DNA from: CAYHVH01 sp964360335
GTDB lineage: Bacteria; Patescibacteriota; Doudnabacteria; UBA920; 2-01-FULL-46-14
Assembly: GCA_964360335.1 (NCBI GenBank)
Contig: CAYHVH010000019.1
Span: forward strand, 1-15,070
Reading direction: 5' to 3'
Length of the DNA stretch: 15,070 nt
The position numbers and the translations under genes are program-made. Shown here one piece after another: positions 1 through 6,305 of this stretch. Position 1 is the stretch's first letter. Every line of letters begins with the position of its first letter. The notes beneath the pieces are model-generated. The model ran no database searches and was not told the DNA's origin. It saw only the letters and a program-made list of their open reading frames with translations.

Positions 1-1
1 G

Positions 2-1312
2 CCTCGATGTCCCAGTTCTGCGCCTCGCGCGGCCGCCCCGGGCCGCGGCGAAAAGGTAGTTTTGGAAGTGGCGCAAGCTTTGGGTGGCGGGATTGTCCGG
101 ACCATCGCCCTGGACTCGACGGACGGGCTCACTCGCGGTCAGGAAGTTTACGATACCGGTCAGCCGATCAGCGTGCCAGTCGGCAAAAATTCCCTGGGAC
201 GGATGTTTAACCTCTTGGGCCAGCCGATAGACGGTAAACCTCCTGTTGCGGCGAAAAAATTCTATCCGATTCACCGCCCACCGCCCGTTTTTACCGCCCA
301 GTCGACAAAAACCGAAATTCTAGAAACGGGCATCAAGGTCATTGACCTCATCGCGCCTATCGTCAAGGGCGGCAAGGTTGGAATGTTCGGTGGCGCCGGC
401 GTAGGCAAAACCATCATCATTATGGAGCTCATCCGCAACATCGCCACCGAACACGGCGGCTATAGCGTGTTTGCTGGCGTCGGGGAGCGGACTCGCGAGG
501 GCAATGATTTGTATCATGAAATGAAGACCTCCGGCGTGCTGGACAAGACGACGCTGGTTTTCGGGCAGATGAATGAGCCGCCGGGGGCGCGGGCCCGGGT
601 GGGGCTTTCCGGTTTGGCGTTTGCCGAGTATTTCCGGGACGAGGAGAAACAAGACGTGTTGCTGTTCATTGACAATATTTTCCGCTTCACCCAAGCCGGA
701 AGCGAAGTTTCGGCGCTTCTGGGACGGATTCCGTCGGCCGTGGGCTACCAGCCGACCTTGGCTACGGAAATGGGCGAGTTGCAGGAGCGCATCACCTCGA
801 CTGATAAGGGTTCCATTACCTCGGTGCAGGCGGTTTACGTGCCGGCGGATGACCTCACTGACCCGGCCCCGGCCACGACCTTTGGCCATTTGGATTCGAC
901 GGTCGTGCTTTCCCGCTCGCTTTCAGAACTCGGCATTTACCCGGCTGTCGATCCGCTGGATTCCACCTCCGCAATCTTGGATCCCAATATCGTGGGCCAG
1001 GAACATTACGAGGCGGCGCGGGGCGTGCAGAAAGTCCTGCAGCGCTACAAAGACCTGCAGGACATCATCGCGATTTTGGGCATTGAGGAGCTCTCCGAGG
1101 AAGACAAGCTTATAGTGGCCCGCGCTCGAAAGGTCCAGCGGTTTCTCTCCCAGCCGTTCTTCGTGGCCGAGACCTTTACCGGCCGCAAAGGGGAGTATGT
1201 GTCGCTTAAGGAGACGATCCGCGGCTTCAAAATGATTTTGGACGGAAGTTTTGATCAGATCCCGGAGCAGGAATTTTATATGAAAGGCGGCATAGATCAA
1301 GTCACAAAATAG
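2..1312 (+). CDS. atpD: F1 ATP synthase subunit beta, 5'-truncated
   Basis: Catalytic beta subunit of the F1Fo ATP synthase, on the cytoplasmic face of the membrane. The start lies outside the window. Convincing homology begins near position 50 with EKVVLEVAQ and runs to the stop. Visible motifs are the P-loop GGAGVGKT (389-412), the GERTREGNDLYHEM segment, the Walker B stretch DVLLFIDNIFRFTQAGSE, the segment SALLGRIPSAVGYQPTL, and the usual C-terminus ending YMKGGIDQV. About 420 of the usual 460-480 residues are present. An internal TTG at 62 can be read as a start but lies inside conserved sequence, so I reject it. The first 50 bases in this frame are GC-rich and do not match the family; a one-base frame error near 10-15 is possible. 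atpC follows, which is the normal order at the end of an atp operon. Confidence 0.97.
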   Translation, partial: PRCPSSAPRAAAPGRGEKVVLEVAQALGGGIVRTIALDSTDGLTRGQEVYDTGQPISVPVGKNSLGRMFNLLGQPIDGKPPVAAKKFYPIHRPPPVFTAQSTKTEILETGIKVIDLIAPIVKGGKVGMFGGAGVGKTIIIMELIRNIATEHGGYSVFAGVGERTREGNDLYHEMKTSGVLDKTTLVFGQMNEPPGARARVGLSGLAFAEYFRDEEKQDVLLFIDNIFRFTQAGSEVSALLGRIPSAVGYQPTLATEMGELQERITSTDKGSITSVQAVYVPADDLTDPAPATTFGHLDSTVVLSRSLSELGIYPAVDPLDSTSAILDPNIVGQEHYEAARGVQKVLQRYKDLQDIIAILGIEELSEEDKLIVARARKVQRFLSQPFFVAETFTGRKGEYVSLKETIRGFKMILDGSFDQIPEQEFYMKGGIDQVTK

Positions 1313-1418
1313 CGATCCTAATCCACGAATGCCATCCGAATGTTCCGAATGGATTCGACCAGCTCACCACAGGTATTCGGATAATTCGGGTGCAGATTAG
1401 GATCATTCGGATCGCATT
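1312..1418. repeat. Stop-to-start palindromic repeat, copy 1
   Basis: This 107-base element fills the atpD-atpC gap. Its ends form an inverted repeat, GCGATCC (1312-1318) and GGATCGC (near 1408-1414), and both arms carry repeated CCGAAT/ATTCGG units. The TAG stop of atpD runs into the left end and the ATG of atpC lies 4 bases past the right end. A second copy at 6827-6954 shares TAGCGAYCCTAATC at the left and GATTAGGATCATTCGGATCG at the right, again spanning stop to start. Mobile origin is an inference; the repeat and its placement are seen directly. Confidence 0.8.
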
Positions 1419-1856
1419 ATGAAAATTAAATTTAAAATTGCAACCCCCGAGCGGGTGGTCTATGAGGCCGAGGTAGAGCAAGTGACTTGTCCGACCCAAA
1501 TGGGCGAGGTTACTATCCTCCCCAATCACATCCCGATGGTTGCGAATCTGGTTGCCGGAGAGATGAAAGTTATAGCCGACGGCAAGCCGCGCTATCTCGC
1601 GGTGGCCGGGGGTTTTCTGGAAGTCCGCCCGGGAAACGAGGTCGTAATTCTGGCGGACGCCGCGGAACACGAGGAAGAAATTGATCTGAAGCGGGCAGAG
1701 GAGGCCCGGACTCGCGCCCAGAAGCTCATGAGCGAGGAAGTCAAGGATCAGGAGCAGTTTGCCGAGGCCCAGGGCGCTCTGGAACGCTCGCTCGCGCGAA
1801 TCCGGGTTTCTAAACGCAGAAAATACAAAGATGTCGGACGCGCCCGAACGCCTTAA
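1419..1856 (+). CDS. atpC: F1 ATP synthase subunit epsilon
   Basis: Epsilon subunit of the F1 central stalk, which couples rotation and can inhibit ATP hydrolysis. At 145 residues it has normal length. The N-terminal beta-sandwich (residues 1-85) shows FKIATPERVVYEAEVEQVT, the GEVTILPNHIPMVANL segment typical of the family, and AVAGGFLEVRPGNEVVILAD. The C-terminal part is helical, charged and rich in E, A and R, as expected for the two-helix domain. The ATG lies directly behind the repeat that fills the gap after atpD, and there is no clear Shine-Dalgarno site. The 3' end overlaps the next gene by 26 bases, so the two are probably cotranscribed. Confidence 0.95.
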   Translation: MKIKFKIATPERVVYEAEVEQVTCPTQMGEVTILPNHIPMVANLVAGEMKVIADGKPRYLAVAGGFLEVRPGNEVVILADAAEHEEEIDLKRAEEARTRAQKLMSEEVKDQEQFAEAQGALERSLARIRVSKRRKYKDVGRARTP

Positions 1857-3228
1857 TTTTTCCTGGCCGGAGAAGACCGAACTTTCCCGGACTGCTTTTC
1901 GGATTGTCCGCATCCTGCGGCGGGCCGGCTTTGCGGCTTACCTTGCGGGAGGAGCGGTGCGGGACGCGCTACTCAAGCGGCCGGTTCAGGAGATTGACAT
2001 CGCCACGGCTGCAACTCCCTCCCAAGTGGAAAAACTTTTTGCTCACACCATTCCCACCGGCAAAAAACACGGGACGATTACGGTGCGGCTGCGGGAGCGA
2101 AGTTACGAGGTGACGACCTTCCGAGTGGAGGGAGCTTACCGCCGGGCCCGCTGGCCCCGAAAAGTCAGATTTGTCCGGTCGGTCGCCGAGGACGCCGGCA
2201 GGCGGGATTTCACCATCAACGCTTTGTACTACGATCCTGATGACAAAATGGTCTTGGATTACGTGCAGGGCATTGCCGATTTGTCTCACCGGCGGATTGC
2301 GCTGGTCGCGGATCCGGTGAAGCGCATCAAAGAGGACGCTTTGCGGATGATTCGGGCTGTCCGGTTTGCCGCAATTTTGGATTTCGGACTTTCTCGGGAA
2401 ACGAGAAAAGCGATTCAGCGGCACGCCAAGCTCATCGCCAAAATCTCGGCAGAGCGCTTAAAGCAGGAGCTGGACCGGATTCTTCTGTCTTCTCGGGCTT
2501 CCGTCGGCCTCGGCCTGCTGGATGTCGTAGGGTTGCTGCCTTACGTTCTCCCGGAAGTTAAAGCCCTGCAAGGGGTGGAGCAGCCCAAAAATCAACATTC
2601 TGAGGGAGACGTTTACGCCCACAGTTTGCTGGCCTTGGAGCGCTTTGATGAGAATTATGACCTCCCGACGCGCTACGCCGTTTTGTTTCATGACATCGGC
2701 AAAGCGAAGACCAGGAAAATTCGGGAAGGAAATATTACTTTTTATGACCACCAAAATGTCGGCGCTAGATTGGCCGAGAAGATTTGCCGACGTATCAAAT
2801 TTAGCAATCTGGATACCACGAAAGTCGCTTGGCTGGTGAAAAACCACATGGTCCCTTTTGATTTTAAGCGAATGAAACTCGCCACCAGGCGGAAGTGGGG
2901 GCTAAATCCGCATTTTCGGGATTTGCTTCTCCTGTATTTGGCGGACGTCTCGGCCTCTTTGCCGCCGTCCGGCAGGCCTAATCTCAATCCCGAGGGCTAC
3001 CGCCAGGGTTTGAAAATCCTGAAAGAGCTTAAGGAAGTTCCAATGCTACGGAAGCCCCTTGTTTCCGGCCGGGAGGTTATGCGAATTCTGAAAATCAAAG
3101 AGGGGCCTTTGGTGGGTCAGATCCTGAAAATAATCGAGGAACAAAAGCTAGCCGGCAAGCTCGTCACTAAGCAGGGGGCTTTGACCTACTTGCGCCGCAA
3201 CAAAGCAAAACTCTTGAAACTTGCCTGA
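1831..3228 (+). CDS. Class II tRNA nucleotidyltransferase (CCA-adding or poly(A) polymerase type) with HD domain
   Basis: A 465-residue protein likely to add or repair the CCA tail of tRNAs. The N-terminal nucleotidyltransferase head has GGAVRD (residues 40-45) and the metal-binding motif ExD (E54, D56) in EIDIATAATP; most relatives have DxD. RRDFTINALYYDP (R124, R125, D126) is the nucleotide-recognition segment of the family. Central helices carry ALRMIRAVRFAA. An HD phosphohydrolase-like domain follows, with the pair H287-D288 in LFHDIGK and the segment KNQHSEGDVYAHSL before it. I chose the ATG at 1831; a longer frame open from 1759 would overlap atpC by nearly 100 bases without adding homology. 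Three tRNA genes lie downstream, and two of them lack encoded CCA, which fits the role. CCA addition cannot be told from poly(A) synthesis by eye. Confidence 0.9.
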   Translation: MSDAPERLNFSWPEKTELSRTAFRIVRILRRAGFAAYLAGGAVRDALLKRPVQEIDIATAATPSQVEKLFAHTIPTGKKHGTITVRLRERSYEVTTFRVEGAYRRARWPRKVRFVRSVAEDAGRRDFTINALYYDPDDKMVLDYVQGIADLSHRRIALVADPVKRIKEDALRMIRAVRFAAILDFGLSRETRKAIQRHAKLIAKISAERLKQELDRILLSSRASVGLGLLDVVGLLPYVLPEVKALQGVEQPKNQHSEGDVYAHSLLALERFDENYDLPTRYAVLFHDIGKAKTRKIREGNITFYDHQNVGARLAEKICRRIKFSNLDTTKVAWLVKNHMVPFDFKRMKLATRRKWGLNPHFRDLLLLYLADVSASLPPSGRPNLNPEGYRQGLKILKELKEVPMLRKPLVSGREVMRILKIKEGPLVGQILKIIEEQKLAGKLVTKQGALTYLRRNKAKLLKLA

Positions 3229-3242
3229 TTTTCTGGTATAGT
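3214..3242 (+). promoter_or_regulatory. Promoter of the tRNA-fMet cluster
   Basis: TTGAAA (3214-3219) and TATAGT (3237-3242) are separated by 17 bases, and TGG before the -10 makes it an extended -10. It lies in the last codons of the nucleotidyltransferase gene. The predicted start is near 3249, about 60 bases before the mature initiator tRNA. Confidence 0.65.
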
Positions 3243-3251
3243 CACTAGCAC

Positions 3252-3300
3252 GGTGCGGGTGGAGTCCGCCGCAGGCGGACCATAACCTTGACACCATATC
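3252..3300 (+). pseudogene. Possible degenerate tRNA-fMet 5' half carrying a GTCCGCC palindrome
   Basis: The leader before tRNA-fMet contains TGCGGGTGGAG, which resembles the acceptor and D-arm start of an initiator tRNA. A perfect palindrome follows (3264-3280: GTCCGCC, loop GCA, GGCGGAC). Next comes CATAACCTTGA (3281-3291), identical to 11 bases at 3341-3351 in the anticodon arm of the real tRNA. The spacing between these parts is close to that in the intact gene. A relic duplicate is the simplest reading; a chance match is possible. Confidence 0.4.
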
Positions 3301-3307
3301 ATCTCAT

Positions 3308-3383
3308 CGCGGGGTAGAGCAATTGGCAGCTCGCAAGGCTCATAACCTTGAAATTGGCGGTTCGAATCCGCCCCCCGCAACCA
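3308..3383 (+). tRNA. Initiator tRNA-fMet (CAT)
   Basis: All four arms fold. The acceptor is CGCGGGG with CCCCGCA, the D-stem GAGC/GCTC, the anticodon stem CAAGG/CCTTG around CTCATAA, and the T-arm GGCGG TTCGAAT CCGCC. Discriminator A is followed by an encoded CCA (3381-3383). Initiator identity is shown by the C1-A72 mismatch and the A11-U24 pair. The usual three consecutive G-C pairs of the anticodon stem are only partly kept: pairs 30-40 and 31-39 are G-C, but 29-41 is A-U. Confidence 0.95.
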
Positions 3384-3388
3384 AAAAA

Positions 3389-3521
3389 ATAGGGTATCCC
3401 AAAAATGAGTAGCGGAGTCCCGACACGTCGGGACGAGCACGCGTTTTTGGGAAAGAGGAGAAGCAAGGATACCGTCGCGAGCCTGCGAAGCAGGACGCGA
3501 AGTGTATCCCGGCTTCGACGA
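3389..3521 (+). repeat. tRNA-leader structured repeat, copy A
   Basis: This two-hairpin element ends exactly at the first base of the next tRNA. Hairpin 1 has the arms CCCAAAAA and TTTTTGGG around a conserved GAGTAGC, a variable tip (GTCCCGAC, AC, GTCGGGAC at 3417-3434) and GAGCACGCG. The linker is AAAGAGGAGAAGCA. Hairpin 2 has GGATAC/GTATCC outside, CGCG/CGCG, and the tip CCTGC GAA GCAGG (3482-3494). It closes with CGACGA. Copy B lies at 7668-7795 with different tip sequences that still pair. It may be a mobile palindromic repeat or a structured RNA leader; no known RNA family is recognised. Confidence 0.75.
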
Positions 3522-3595
3522 GCCAGGGTAGCTCAGTTGGTTAGAGCGAAGGACTCATAAGCCTTAGGCCGTGGGTTCGACTCCCACCCCTGGCA
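3522..3595 (+). tRNA. tRNA with CAT anticodon (elongator Met, or Ile2)
   Basis: The acceptor is GCCAGGG/CCCTGGC with discriminator A (3595). The D-stem is GCTC/GAGC, the anticodon loop CTCATAA, the variable loop five bases, and the T-arm GTGGG TTCGACT CCCAC. No CCA is encoded. The innermost anticodon-stem pair is an A-G mismatch. The acceptor is fully paired, so this is not an initiator. Elongator Met cannot be told from lysidine-modified Ile2 from the sequence alone. Confidence 0.92.
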
Positions 3596-3596
3596 T

Positions 3597-3672
3597 GGGC
3601 CCGTGGTGTAGCCCGGTCTAACACGTCTCCCTGTCACGGAGAAGATCGCCGGTTCAAATCCGGTCGGGCCCG
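3597..3672 (+). tRNA. tRNA-Asp (GTC)
   Basis: The acceptor is GGGCCCG/CGGGCCC, the D-stem GTGT/ACAC, the anticodon stem TCTCC/GGAGA around CTGTCAC (anticodon GTC), and the T-arm GCCGG TTCAAAT CCGGT. The discriminator G73 agrees with Asp identity. No CCA is encoded. Only one base separates it from the preceding tRNA, so both come from one precursor. Confidence 0.96.
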
Positions 3673-3689
3673 TTGCGGAAAATTATCCA

Positions 3690-3717
3690 TTGGCACTTTT
3701 GTAGTAGATTCTATAAT
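3690..3717 (+). promoter_or_regulatory. Promoter of the small coiled-coil ORF, apparently leaderless
   Basis: TTGGCA (3690-3695) and TATAAT (3712-3717) are 16 bases apart. The ATG at 3724 comes only six bases after the -10 box, so the predicted transcript starts at or next to the start codon. Confidence 0.6.
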
Positions 3718-3723
3718 TGAAAT

Positions 3724-3963
3724 ATGTTGACGACAGAAGACATCCAAAAGTTAATAGAAGCAGAAAAAGAGGTCTTCACTACGAAAGAAGATTTTGCTAG
3801 GTTGGAACAGATGTTCTCAGATCTTCAGTCTTCTGTTGATGCTTAAGCTAAGAAAGCAGATACGTACTTTCAAGAAATGGTTGCTCTTGCTCATAAGGTT
3901 AACCGTCTCGAGAAATGGATTCAGCAAATTGCTGATAAAGTTGGAATTAAATTGGAGTATTGA
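3724..3963 (+). pseudogene. Small coiled-coil protein gene interrupted by an in-frame TAA
   Basis: The frame opens at 3724 and would encode 79 residues up to the TGA at 3961-3963, but codon 41 is TAA (3844-3846). The first part reads MLTTEDIQKLIEAEKEVFTT and ends SSVDA. After the stop the same frame continues as AKKADTYFQEMVALAHKVNR and ends ADKVGIKLEY. Both halves have the charged heptad look of a coiled coil and join without a length change, so a single substitution is the simplest cause (Tyr TAT or TAC to TAA would suffice). From memory, intact relatives occur in CPR genomes; I cannot check this here. A good promoter is kept just upstream, so the break may be recent, strain-specific or a sequencing error. 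Reinitiation at an ATG near 3880 would give only the C-terminal part. Confidence 0.8.
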
Positions 3964-4013
3964 TTCTCCCTAAACCAAGTTCCAACATCGTTCACTAAGT
4001 CCCGCCAGCAAAC

Positions 4014-4316
4014 ATGATTACGCTCACGACTTTAGCAATTAGTACGGCAGTTTCATTTTTCGCTCACCATTTCACCGAGCGTTTTTTGACGCGCCATTGG
4101 ACAAAAAACATTCAACTCCGAATCAAAGGATATCAGATTCACCACAGCTTTTTCGGCGCCCTGGCGATAATTTTGGCGGTCTTCCTGGCCGGCGGCGTGT
4201 ATTTTTTTGCAATGCTGGGTTACGGGTTGGGCAATATCTGGCAGCATAAGCTGGCTCATAACCAGGTCAACGAAAAAGGTCTGGTTTTTATCAGCAGAAT
4301 CGCTGCTCCCAGATAG
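4014..4316 (+). CDS. Small histidine-rich membrane protein, function unknown
   Basis: A 100-residue protein that I do not recognise as a named family. A hydrophobic N-terminal segment (residues 2-18) leads into a basic, His-containing stretch (AHHFTERFLTRHW, then YQIHHSFFG). A second long hydrophobic segment (about 48-70) is followed by NIWQHKLAHNQ. The paired and spaced histidines could bind metal or haem at the membrane surface, but that is inference. No Shine-Dalgarno site is visible before the ATG. A terminator follows at 4349 and the upp promoter comes next, so this is probably a single-gene transcript. Confidence 0.65.
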   Translation: MITLTTLAISTAVSFFAHHFTERFLTRHWTKNIQLRIKGYQIHHSFFGALAIILAVFLAGGVYFFAMLGYGLGNIWQHKLAHNQVNEKGLVFISRIAAPR

Positions 4317-4348
4317 GTTAGCGATTTAACACTAGGGGCGCAATTCCG

Positions 4349-4373
4349 AACCGAGAATCCTCGCGGTTTTTTT
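4349..4373 (+). terminator. Rho-independent terminator after the small membrane protein
   Basis: AACC-GAG (4349-4355), loop AATC, then CTC with a two-base GC bulge and GGTT form a hairpin that runs into seven Ts (4367-4373). Confidence 0.6.
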
Positions 4374-4374
4374 G

Positions 4375-4403
4375 TTGCCCTCACGGAGCGGGTGTGTTAT
4401 CCT
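4375..4403 (+). promoter_or_regulatory. Candidate upp promoter
   Basis: TTGCCC (4375-4380) and TATCCT (4398-4403) are separated by 17 bases. The predicted start near 4410 leaves a leader of about 45 bases before the upp ATG. Confidence 0.45.
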
Positions 4404-4454
4404 TAGTTGAAATCAAAATCGAAACTGCCTGACCACAATACCAAGGAGCGAATC

Positions 4455-5102
4455 ATGAACGTTCAACCACGGCCTTTTGCAGAGCGGTTGCATGTTTCCA
4501 ACCACCCGCTTATCCTTTCCATGCTTACCCGGCTGCGCGATCTTAATACCGGGCCCGAGGAGTTCCGCCGTCTTGTGGCCAAGATTTCCACCCTCCTGGT
4601 CATGGAAGCAACGAAAGATCTTGAGCTTTCCGCGGTCTCGATAACTACCCCGATGGCGGAGGAAGTGACAGGATGTGCCCTGGCCAAAGACGTCGCCCTG
4701 GTCCCGATTTGGCGCGCCGGCCTGGGCATGCTCGAAGGGATTAGGGACTTTCTGCCGCAAGCCAAACTCCTGTTTTTGGGATTGCAAAGGAACGAAAAAA
4801 CGTTGAGACCCGAGACGTATTACCAGAACCTGCCGGAAAAACCGGTTGCTAGGTGCCTGATCTTGGACCCAATGCTGGCGACCGGGGGTTCGGCCGACTT
4901 TGCCTGCGGACTCCTCAAGCACTGGGGAGCGCGGGAAATTAGGTTTATCGGGATTATCGGGGCGCCGGAGGGAGTTGACAGGCTGTTGTGCACTCACCCC
5001 GATGTGCCGATTTTCCTGGCTGCCGAGGACCGCTGTCTCAACACCGAGGGCTTTATCCTTCCGGGATTGGGGGATGCCGGCGATCGGCAGTTTGGGACCT
5101 AA
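4455..5102 (+). CDS. upp: Uracil phosphoribosyltransferase
   Basis: Cytoplasmic pyrimidine salvage enzyme that makes UMP from uracil and PRPP. At 215 residues it is close to the usual 208-210. Visible family segments are ITTPMAEEV, VPIWRAGLGMLEGI, the PRPP loop DPMLATGGSA (residues 138-147) and the uracil-binding C-terminus LPGLGDAGDRQFGT. The variant VPIWRAG has Trp where most relatives have Leu or Ile. I chose the ATG at 4455 because AAGGAG (4443-4448) sits six bases upstream; an in-frame TTG at 4407 would overlap the predicted transcription start. It stands alone between two terminators, so it is a monocistronic salvage gene. Confidence 0.96.
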   Translation: MNVQPRPFAERLHVSNHPLILSMLTRLRDLNTGPEEFRRLVAKISTLLVMEATKDLELSAVSITTPMAEEVTGCALAKDVALVPIWRAGLGMLEGIRDFLPQAKLLFLGLQRNEKTLRPETYYQNLPEKPVARCLILDPMLATGGSADFACGLLKHWGAREIRFIGIIGAPEGVDRLLCTHPDVPIFLAAEDRCLNTEGFILPGLGDAGDRQFGT

Positions 5103-5118
5103 ACGGTTGCCTTGACTG

Positions 5119-5152
5119 GGGTAGGTCATCTGATCTGCCCCCAATTTTTTTC
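5119..5152 (+). terminator. Rho-independent terminator of upp
   Basis: GGGGTAG (5119-5125) pairs with CTGCCCC (5136-5142) with one T-G wobble. Inner TCA/TGA pairing extends the stem, and AA plus seven Ts follow. Confidence 0.8.
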
Positions 5153-5167
5153 TTGTCGGTTATAAAC

Positions 5168-5196
5168 TTGACAGGGCGATTCAAAAAATTTAGACT
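5168..5196 (+). promoter_or_regulatory. Strong promoter of a gene-less short transcript
   Basis: Consensus TTGACA (5168-5173) is followed after exactly 17 bases by TAGACT (5191-5196). The predicted start is near 5203. No ORF follows before the terminator that ends at 5261. Confidence 0.6.
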
Positions 5197-5202
5197 CTAG
5201 CT

Positions 5203-5261
5203 GAATTACGAGGCGGCTTCAGGCTGGCAAAGTTTGCGCCAGTCTGACCACCTCTTTTTTT
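5203..5261 (+). ncRNA. Candidate small RNA, about 58 nt
   Basis: The interval lies between a consensus promoter (5168-5196) and a strong intrinsic terminator, and has no room for a protein. The transcript would be a 7-base single-stranded 5' end followed by one long interrupted hairpin and a U-tail. No known RNA family is recognised. It could act as an sRNA, or the unit may simply insulate rmuC from upstream transcription; rmuC has its own promoter at 5281-5289. Confidence 0.45.
5210..5261 (+). terminator. Long intrinsic terminator upstream of rmuC
   Basis: GAGGCGG (5210-5216) pairs with CCACCTC (5248-5254) with one C-A mismatch. Inside it CAGGCTGGC pairs with GCCAGTCTG with one G-T wobble. 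Seven Ts (5255-5261) follow directly. Confidence 0.8.
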
Positions 5262-5280
5262 GGCGGTTTTTTGATTGCTG

Positions 5281-5289
5281 TGGTATAAT
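5281..5289 (+). promoter_or_regulatory. Extended -10 promoter of rmuC, apparently leaderless
   Basis: TGG followed by a perfect TATAAT (5284-5289) ends six bases before the rmuC ATG at 5296. No -35 box stands at the right distance, as is common for extended -10 promoters. Transcription would start at or near the ATG, as proposed for the ORF at 3724. Confidence 0.6.
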
Positions 5290-5295
5290 TCGTTC

Positions 5296-6279
5296 ATGAA
5301 TTTTCAACTTGCAATTCTGGTGCTCGTTGCGGCCGGGCTCGCGGTTTTGATTTATTTAGTCTCTCGCAAGCCCAAAGCCGACGAGGGAATGCAGGTCCTT
5401 CTGGAGTGGCTCAAGGAGATGCGCGGCTCGACCGACACGATGCAAAAGCGGCTGGACGAAACTAACCGCGCCATCAACGAACGCTTGGACAATGCCGCCC
5501 GGGTTATTGGTGGAATTTCCAAGGAGCTGGGGCAAATCTACGAGGTTGGCAAAAACATGCAGAAAGTCCAGGAGTTTCTGGTCTCCCCGAAGCGGCGCGG
5601 CGGCCTGGGCGAAGAAGTCTTGACGTCGCTTTTGGAGCAGTATTTTCCCCGCAGCGAATTTGCCCTGCAGTACCGATTCAAGAGCGGGGAGGTCGTGGAC
5701 GCGGTGGTAAAAGTCCAGGGGAAGATTTTGCCGATCGATTCGAAATTCAGCATGGAGAATTACCGCGATTTTCTTAATGCCGAGGCGGAAACAGCGCGGG
5801 AGGCGGCGCGCAAAGCTTTTTTGCGGGACATCAAGAAACGGATGGAGGAAATTCAAAAAAAATACATTCTGCCGGAAGAGGGGACCTTTGACTTTGCGAT
5901 GATGTATGTGCCGTCCGAGGCGGTTTTTTACGAGATTATCAATGACGAGTCCTTGACTGACTTTGCCAGACAGAAGCGGGTTTACGTATCTTCGCCCAAC
6001 AGCCTCATGTACTATTTGCAAATTATTATGTTGAGTCTGCGGGGACAAAAAATCAACGAAGCGGCCGACCAAATCATGTCCCTCATCGCCGCTGTCCGGC
6101 AGGACTCGGAGAAGTTCGGCCGGAATCTCGAGGTCTTGAGCCGGCACGTAACCAATGCGAAAAATACCAATGATTTGGTGGTGACGGATTATGCGCAGCT
6201 CAAGGGGAAGATCGAACAAGTGGCGAGTTTGAAAATCGAAAGTCCCGAAGGTCGAGCGGGCGACAAGTTAATAGAATAA
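5296..6279 (+). CDS. rmuC: RmuC family protein
   Basis: RmuC proteins are linked to limiting rearrangements at inverted repeats and carry a predicted nuclease-like core; the biochemical role is poorly defined. The 327 residues contain an N-terminal membrane anchor (about 2-24), a coiled-coil region with KRLDETNRAINERLDNAARV, and the RmuC domain with RRGGLGEEVLTSLLEQYFP, YRFKSGEVVDAVVKVQGKIL, PIDSKFSMENY, FDFAMMYVPSEAVFYEI and VYVSSPNSLMYYLQII. The ATG at 5296 is preferred over a TTG at 5275, since the latter would place the TATAAT box inside the coding region. An rmuC gene in a window so rich in palindromic repeats is a suggestive pairing, but only inference. Confidence 0.93.
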   Translation: MNFQLAILVLVAAGLAVLIYLVSRKPKADEGMQVLLEWLKEMRGSTDTMQKRLDETNRAINERLDNAARVIGGISKELGQIYEVGKNMQKVQEFLVSPKRRGGLGEEVLTSLLEQYFPRSEFALQYRFKSGEVVDAVVKVQGKILPIDSKFSMENYRDFLNAEAETAREAARKAFLRDIKKRMEEIQKKYILPEEGTFDFAMMYVPSEAVFYEIINDESLTDFARQKRVYVSSPNSLMYYLQIIMLSLRGQKINEAADQIMSLIAAVRQDSEKFGRNLEVLSRHVTNAKNTNDLVVTDYAQLKGKIEQVASLKIESPEGRAGDKLIE

Positions 6280-6305
6280 TTAAGCCTTTAGTATTTCGCA
6301 AAATT

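Noticed and set aside
320..1300. Long minus-strand and alternative-frame ORFs over atpD
   Set aside because: They mirror a strongly conserved coding region; GC-rich third positions create open antisense frames.
3186..3440. Minus-strand ORF of 84 codons over the tRNA-fMet region (contains GADSNRQFQGYEPCELP)
   Set aside because: It is the antisense reading of the tRNA and leader repeat, a common spurious prediction.
3252..3521. CRISPR array or direct-repeat array
   Set aside because: Repeats here are palindromic, irregularly spaced and only in two copies, with no spacer pattern and no cas genes.
3389..3521. Known structured RNA (RNase P RNA, tmRNA, SRP RNA, T-box)
   Set aside because: None of the hallmark conserved segments of those RNAs was seen, and the element is repeated.
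3844..3846. Stop-codon reassignment (TAA read as an amino acid)
   Set aside because: TAA ends other genes in the window, including upp, rmuC and the second NYN gene, so a local mutation is simpler.
4413..5144. A 243-codon minus-strand ORF over upp
   Set aside because: It is antisense to a clear upp gene and has no recognisable motif.
5356..6219. A 287-codon minus-strand ORF over rmuC
   Set aside because: It is antisense to rmuC and has no ribosome site or family motif.
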